Shown piece by piece: positions 58,986 through 64,000 of a stretch of DNA of 64,000 nucleotides. Source of the DNA: Peromyscus leucopus (Eukaryota; Chordata; Mammalia; Rodentia; Cricetidae); NCBI RefSeq assembly GCF_004664715.2, contig NC_051083.1, positions 100,035,661-100,099,660 on the forward strand, in the 5' to 3' direction. The translations under genes were made by a program, and so were the position numbers. A model generated the notes under the pieces. It ran no database searches, was not told where the DNA came from, and worked only from the letters and a program-made list of their open reading frames with translations. The first letter of the stretch is position 1. Every line of letters begins with the position of its first letter.

Positions 58986-59401
58986 CAAAGCAGTGTAAGA
59001 ATTCCATCAGGATTTTCTTAGTTCTCTTAGAAGTGGGGCAGAGCTAAGGATGAGACTGAGGTATTGAATTTTGAGGAGAGAAGGAAGAGTGAGGATCTAA
59101 ACTTCATCTACCTGCTTTGCTGGCCTACTTGCCTCTCTGGAAGGCTTGCATGGTGCATTTCCAGGGAATGCCTGCTGGGGTTGGGGGTTTGCATAAGGGC
59201 ATGAGTTGGGAGAAGGCTAGAGAAGATCTGTGTAATCCACTGGAGATGGGGGGAGAGGGGGAGGGGAAGGCTGCAGAAGTTGACCTACCAGAGATGGCAG
59301 TGACTAGGGTGACTTGGAGGAGAGGAGGGAGAGGTGAAGATCGACAGTTAGGCTACTTGATTTTCTGGCAGGAATGGCAAAATATTTTTGATGTCTAAGG
59401 C

Positions 59402-59825
59402 CAACCTGTATAGATCTGTGAATATCACCTTTGAAAAATCTCTCGCTGCAATCCTTCACCTCATAACTCATTGCCAAAAATCTTAATTAGTCTCTCAGAT
59501 TTTATTTGACTCTTTCCTCTTAAAACTATCAGCCATTCGTCTCTCTGGAAGCATAATCTAAATGGTCCTTCACTTAGAATCCTCCATTATCATTTATTGT
59601 AAAACTATAACTAAACTTATTAGCATGATTCAAGGATTTCCACAACATAATCTAGTGTACATGTCCAACTTCATCTCTCATAACTTACTTCAATTCCCCT
59701 CCTCTAATAAAGCATCTATAGCTGAAGAATAGTATTTCAGGTCTGATTGCTTTTTGTTTTCTCCTCATGATTTTTCTCATCGCCTTCATCTCAGCCTTAA
59801 GGTTCAACACATAAAGTTCACCTTT
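59402..59825. other. unique non-coding sequence
   Basis: No repeat or exon recognised. Confidence 0.4.
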
Positions 59826-59840
59826 CACCCTCAGCTTTCT

Positions 59841-60798
59841 TTTTTTTTTTTGAATCATTTCAAATTTATCATATTTTTAAAATTTATTTATTTTACAATA
59901 CTATTCAGTTCTACATAATAGCCACAGATTCCCTTGTTCTCTCCCCTCCTGCCCCCCTCCCCCTCCCCCAGCACACCCCCCATTCCCACCTCCTCCAGAT
60001 CAAGGCCACCCCCGAGGACTGAGATCGACCTGGTAGACTCAGTCCAGGCAGGTCCAGTCCCCTCCTTCCAGATTAAGCCAAGCGTCCCTGCACAAGTCCC
60101 AGGCTTCAAACAGCCAACTCATGCAACGAGCTCAAGACCCGGTAACACTGCCTAGATGCCTCCCAAACAGATCAAGCGAATCGACTGTCTCACCTATTCA
60201 GAGGGCCTGATCCAGTTGGGAGCCCCCCAGCCTTTGGTTCATAGTTTATGTGTTTCCATTCATTTGGCTATTTGTCCCTGTGCTCCATCCAACCTTGGCC
60301 TCAACAATTCTCGCTCATATAAACCTTCCTCCTTCTCACTAATTAGAATCCCAGCGCAGATGTGAAACAAGGATGACTGGACTGCTACTCACATCACCAG
60401 TGAGGCTACCTGGAAAACGGGACCCCAAGAAAGACACGGAGAAATTGATAAGATCTACATGAACAGCCTGGACATGAGTCGGAGCAATGAAGGGTGAGCG
60501 TCGAGGGAAAGAGAGCGAGAGATCCTAGCTGGATCAAGAAAAGAGAGGGAGAGCAAGGAATAGGAGACCATGGTAAATGAAGACCACATGAGAAAAGGAA
60601 GAAAGAGAGAGCTGAGGAGGCCCACAGAAATCCACAAAGATACCCCCACAAAAGACTGCTGGCAATGGTCAAGAGACAGCCGGGACTGACCTGCTCTGGT
60701 GATGGGATGGCCAAACACCCTAATAGTTGTGCCAGAAACCCCATCCAAGGACTGAGGAATCTAGATGCAGACATCCACGGCTAGGCCCCTGGGTGGAG
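59841..60798 (-). mobile_element. young L1 with 5' inversion (twin priming)
   Basis: A T-run and reverse-complement 3' UTR to ~60,358 ('ctaattagaatcccagcgc') are followed by plus-strand upstream 3' UTR ('gatgtgaaacaaggatgact' to 'cccctgggtggagca'). The two halves abut in the element's own order. A perfect 15 bp target duplication, caccctcagctttct, lies at 59,826-59,840 and 60,799-60,813. Same subfamily as 27,425-28,688, with a different internal break. Confidence 0.96.
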
Positions 60799-60907
60799 CA
60801 CCCTCAGCTTTCTATTCATTTCCTCCACAGTCCCCACACTCCACCAGGTACACAGAAATAACTTTTCCTTCATGTGTGCTCTCATAAACACATTCCTTTT
60901 TCAATGA

Positions 60908-60913
<6 letters not shown>

Positions 60914-60956
<43 letters not shown>
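60914..60956. repeat. (CA)n microsatellite
   Basis: About 21 CA dinucleotides. Confidence 0.97.
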
Positions 60957-60958
<2 letters not shown>

Positions 60959-60959
60959 T

Positions 60960-61055
60960 ATTTAAAATTCACATGGAAGCAATCATGAGCAAAAAGACTA
61001 CTGCTGGTGACATCACCATGTTTGATTTCAAGTTATGCTACAAAGCCAAACTTGT
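60960..61055 (+). mobile_element. L1 ORF2 fragment, sense
   Basis: 'aaaattcacatggaagcaat', 'catgagcaaaaagactactg', 'gatttcaagttatgctacaa' match a part of ORF2 encoding the segment before the C-terminal domain. It abuts an opposite-oriented piece. Confidence 0.7.
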
Positions 61056-61288
61056 AGACAGCTTTTGGGAAGACAGTCATTTTCACATTGTTAGTTTTCT
61101 GATCAATAAGCATGAGAGGTTTTCCCATCTTGTTATCTCCATTTCTTCTTCAGTGTTTAAAAATTTTCTTACAGGGGCTTTTCACATCCTTGGTTAAGTT
61201 TATTCCAGAGAGTTTTCTAAGGCTATTGGGAAGGAGATTGTTTCTATAGAGATTTTTTAAGTATGTCTCACTGGTTTATAGAAGGGCT

Positions 61289-61341
<53 letters not shown>

Positions 61342-61675
61342 ATTTTGTATTCAGCCACTTTGCTGAGAGTGTTTACCAGTGTCAAGAGTTCTTGGCAAAG
61401 TCTCCAAGGACTCTTAGCTGTAGAAACAAATTGTCTACAGAATAAGATACTTTGAAATCTTCCTTTCTCATTTGGATCCCTTTCACTTGTTTTCCTAATC
61501 TTCTTGCCCTTGGAGTACTTTATTAAATGTAGACAGTATCAAATTCATCTTGTTCATTCTAATAGTGGAAAATCTTCAAGTTCTTCCCCTTTTAATATCA
61601 TGTTGGTCAAAGGTTTGCCATATGCAGTCTTTATGTTGAGACATGTTCCTTCTATTTTGAGTTTCAAGGCTTTTA
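61056..61675 (-). mobile_element. L1 ORF2 fragment, antisense
   Basis: 'agcatgagaggttttcccat', 'ccatttcttcttcagtgttt', 'ttcagccactttgctgagag' and 'tttatgttgagacatgttcc' follow reverse-complement ORF2. Contains a TG microsatellite at 61,291-61,340. Confidence 0.75.
61291..61340. repeat. (TG)n microsatellite
   Basis: About 25 TG dinucleotides inside the L1 fragment. Confidence 0.97.
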
Positions 61676-61862
61676 AATATTTATTTTTTAATTATATATA
61701 CTTAGTGGGGCATGTGCACGTGATTACAAAAGTCCTCTGAGGTTAGAGGCATCAAATTCTCCTGGAAATAGAGTTAAAGACAGTTGTGAACTGCCTGGTG
61801 TGGGTGCTGGGAACTGAACCTGTGTACTCTTCAAGGGCAGTATGTGCTCTTAATTGAGTTGT
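61676..61862 (-). mobile_element. B3-type SINE
   Basis: 'ggaaatagagttaaagacag', 'ttgtgaactgcctggtgtgg', 'gtgctgggaactgaacctgt' and 'tatgtgctcttaattgag' are reverse-complement B3. It separates two L1 pieces of the same orientation. Confidence 0.85.
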
Positions 61863-62275
61863 TTTCTTTTCAGTTTTTTGAGTTCTTTGTATGTTCTAGA
61901 AAGTAAAACTCTGTCACATGTGTAACTGGTAATTTGCTTCCCATTCTGTGGGCAGCCTCTAGAATAGAATTGTGGTGTCTTGCTGAACAAAAAGCCTTTT
62001 AGTTTTATGAGGTCCCATTGACTAATTGTTGCTCCTAAGTCTACACTACTGGGGTCCTGGTCAGAGTCCCTTCCTAGCCCAATGAGTTCATGCATATTCT
62101 CTGCTTTCCCCTCTGTCAGTTTCAGGTTATTGGGCCTTATGTGAATATTCCTGATGCATTTGTGCAGCATGAGTAACAAGGATTTAGTTGTAGTCTTCTG
62201 CATGTAGCCACCCAATTTGGCTAGCACCACTGGTTGAAGATTTTGTCTTATCTCCAATGTGTATTATTTACATCT
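61863..62275 (-). mobile_element. L1 ORF2 fragment, antisense
   Basis: 'ttttgagttctttgtatgtt', 'ttttatgaggtcccattgac', 'taattgttgctcctaagtct', 'ccaatgagttcatgcatatt' and 'ccactggttgaagattttgt' follow reverse-complement ORF2 downstream of the reverse transcriptase. The 135-codon minus frame here is a partial ORF2 relic. Confidence 0.8.
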
Positions 62276-62309
62276 TTATTAAACAATCATGTGGCTCGTG
62301 GAGTGTGGG

Positions 62310-62800
62310 CTTAGGTAAATGAATGGAGTTCAAAGCAATCATTGTGAGTGAGTTAACCCTAACCCAGAAAGACATATGTCATGCTTTCTCTCATTTACAA
62401 ATGTTAGCTTTTAATATTCAAATATCTGTTTCATCTGGAATACTCCTAGAGGTCAATTAATTAGCAAAGCACCACGGGGGTTGGTTCAATTGATAGTAGA
62501 TAGAACACAGTGGTATATAAACCAGCATAATGGATCTAGGGGGCAAATTGGAGTAGATGGTGCAATGCAAGAGTAGGATAGTAGAGGAAGTGGAAAGATA
62601 AGCAGCACCAAAAGCCTTGATAAAGCTCATATGGAAAGCTAATACTTTAAACCTTCCTAAAATACATACATACACAAATTGTAAAAAGAATGTACATGGA
62701 ATTACCCTACAACAGGGTGGCATGGCCCCTACTAGACAACACAGGCCAACAAATAAAAAACCCCTACGCATATACAGGCTTAATCATCACAGCTGCAAAG
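62310..62800 (+). mobile_element. L1 3' region, sense
   Basis: 'taaatgaatggagttcaaag', 'gtgagttaaccctaacccag' and 'aaagacatatgtcatgcttt' match the ORF2 end. The rest would be a diverged 3' UTR; its extent is uncertain. Confidence 0.55.
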
Positions 62801-63781
62801 TATTATTTTAATTACTATACAATAAATTATAATGCATTGTTTTACATTTGTTTATAAGTTAGTGAGGGGTGTGAGTAAGGACTTTTAGCAAACTCAATTT
62901 GTTATTGAAAATGTGTTTTACATATGTAAAATCCTATATATACCTTAACTACTTTTGTAGACAGGTAATTAATGTGTATCAGTAGTAAATTAATTTTTCC
63001 TACCATTAAGTGGCAGAATAATCAAAATTATATGTTTGAGAAACAAAATATTATGGACCAACTTAATATTTTAAAATAATCACATTTTAAAGAATTCATT
63101 TTAGTAGCTTTCAAATGACACAACTATCAAATTTCTATCAATAAACTATTTTTGTTATAATTGCCATAACTTACTAACTGTTCTTATATAGAATTCTCAT
63201 TCTAAACCAGAATTTTCCAAAACAGCAAGATTTTATGTGGCAACAAATCTTTGACCATGGGCCTTACATTAAACAGGTAGATACACACTCTATTGTGAAA
63301 GACTAAGTCTTCCAAAGTCATACATATAAGGGAAACTTTAATGTTTCATGTTTAAAATATGGAAATATAAGATACAGCTTAAAACACATGGCTTTGATAC
63401 TTTTCATTTTATAAATTATAGCAGCTATCTTGGCATTTACAAATCAATCTTATGTACAAAAATAATCATATGTACAATAATGCATGTGCCCTTTAGGGTT
63501 CTCCATACACTGGTATAGATGCCTGAGAATCTATTCTAGGGCCATCTAATGTAGAATATGAAAACTATAGATTTATTAAAGGAGAAAGGAAGCCTAATGC
63601 TTGCCAAAAATCACTCAAAATTCTGCAATAAACTTGGATTACCTTTAAACACCTTTTATCAAATAGCTATTTACTTAAGTACTCATTTAAATGTGTATGA
63701 TTAACTATAGCAATATTATCAACAGCATCAACAGCATTTTGCAATATATAAATGTTCTACTTTTAGGGTCAAGCAAAACTA
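62801..63781. other. AT-rich non-coding sequence
   Basis: No repeat or exon recognised. Confidence 0.45.
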
Positions 63782-64000
63782 TGTAGCTAGAGTTTTCCTG
63801 CCTTGCCCACAGTCAGGACAAATCTTTGTTACCCGCCAGTCCCACAGCCGCTCAGACCCAACCAAGTAAACACAGAGACTTATATTGCTTACAAACTGTA
63901 TGGCCGTGGCAGGCTTCTTGCTAACTGTTCTTATAGCTTAAATTAATCCATTTCCATAAATCTATACCTTGCCACATGGCTCGTGGCTTACTGGCATCTT
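63782..64000 (-). mobile_element. ERV LTR, cut by the window edge
   Basis: Starts TG ('tgtagctagagttttcctgc') and continues 'cagtcccacagccgctcaga', 'cacagagacttatattgctt', 'caggcttcttgctaactgtt' and 'gccacatggctcgtggctta'. This is the reverse complement of the LTR family at 24,391-24,758, whose 'ataagtctctgtgtgttta' and 'agccatgtggcaac' blocks correspond. The other end and any provirus lie outside the window. Confidence 0.85.

Larger units (their letters stand above)
53035..59398 (-). mobile_element. near-full-length ancient L1 (Lx-like), disrupted
   Basis: Read right to left: 5' UTR-like sequence (to ~59,398, 'gcaggaatggcaaaat'), ORF1 (start near 58,410), an ORF2 endonuclease-region relic ('cccataagtttgggtatgtt' near 56,700), the ORF2 reverse-transcriptase part ('gatcatggtggatgttttct' near 55,970; 'aagatattttgtattatttg' near 54,860), the ORF2 end (near 53,850), and an Lx-type 3' UTR ('gaaaatagatttttttctct', 'tctcattagaaaacaaacag'). 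All coding parts carry many stops and frameshifts, and some of the endonuclease region is deleted. LTRs at 54,200-54,727 and 55,360-55,868 interrupt it, and an LTR-like segment at ~58,735-58,985 may as well. Confidence 0.88.

Noticed and set aside
60406..60774. 122-codon minus-strand frame
   Set aside because: Antisense translation of an L1 3' UTR; a matching frame appears in the other copy.

Overview
This window is ordinary nuclear DNA of a muroid rodent, most likely a cricetid (deer mouse, vole or hamster group). The evidence is the mix of B1, B2/B3, B4 and ID SINEs, long (CA)n, (GA)n and (GATA)n tracts, Lx-type and younger L1 copies, and a B1 variant whose 3' half reads 'ccaggaaaggc.caaagctacacagagaaaccc'. 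I remember that variant as typical of cricetids. Nothing bacterial, phage-like or CRISPR-like is present, and I see no undescribed system.

Layout. 1-19 kb is AT-rich non-coding sequence with old MIR/L2 relics, several B4 SINEs, a URR1-type hAT transposon and an LTR-like element. 19-29 kb holds a cluster of younger L1 3' ends. Two of these are 5'-inverted and one is broken by a B1 and an ERV LTR; the cluster ends in a ~300 bp polypurine tract. 29-40 kb is the most gene-like part. On the minus strand a series of short open segments bounded by plausible splice sites (39,567-39,620; 34,854-34,942; 33,032-33,089; 31,759-31,837; 31,116-31,444; ~30,384-30,559) looks like part of a multi-exon gene that I do not recognise. 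40-53 kb holds a possible decayed processed pseudogene, a eutherian-age L1, an old L1 3' UTR, a 1.4 kb younger L1 with a B2 in its tail, and a second URR1 with an 8 bp target duplication. 53-59.4 kb is a near-complete, ancient, minus-strand L1 (ORF1 and ORF2 broken) carrying at least two LTR insertions. 59.8-62.8 kb has another 5'-inverted L1 and a patchwork of L1 pieces in alternating orientation. An ERV LTR runs off the right edge.

The long open frames here are mostly SINE, L1 or microsatellite translations. Repeat family names come from memory of consensus sequences and were not checked by alignment. Exon calls rest on open frames and splice motifs read by eye.
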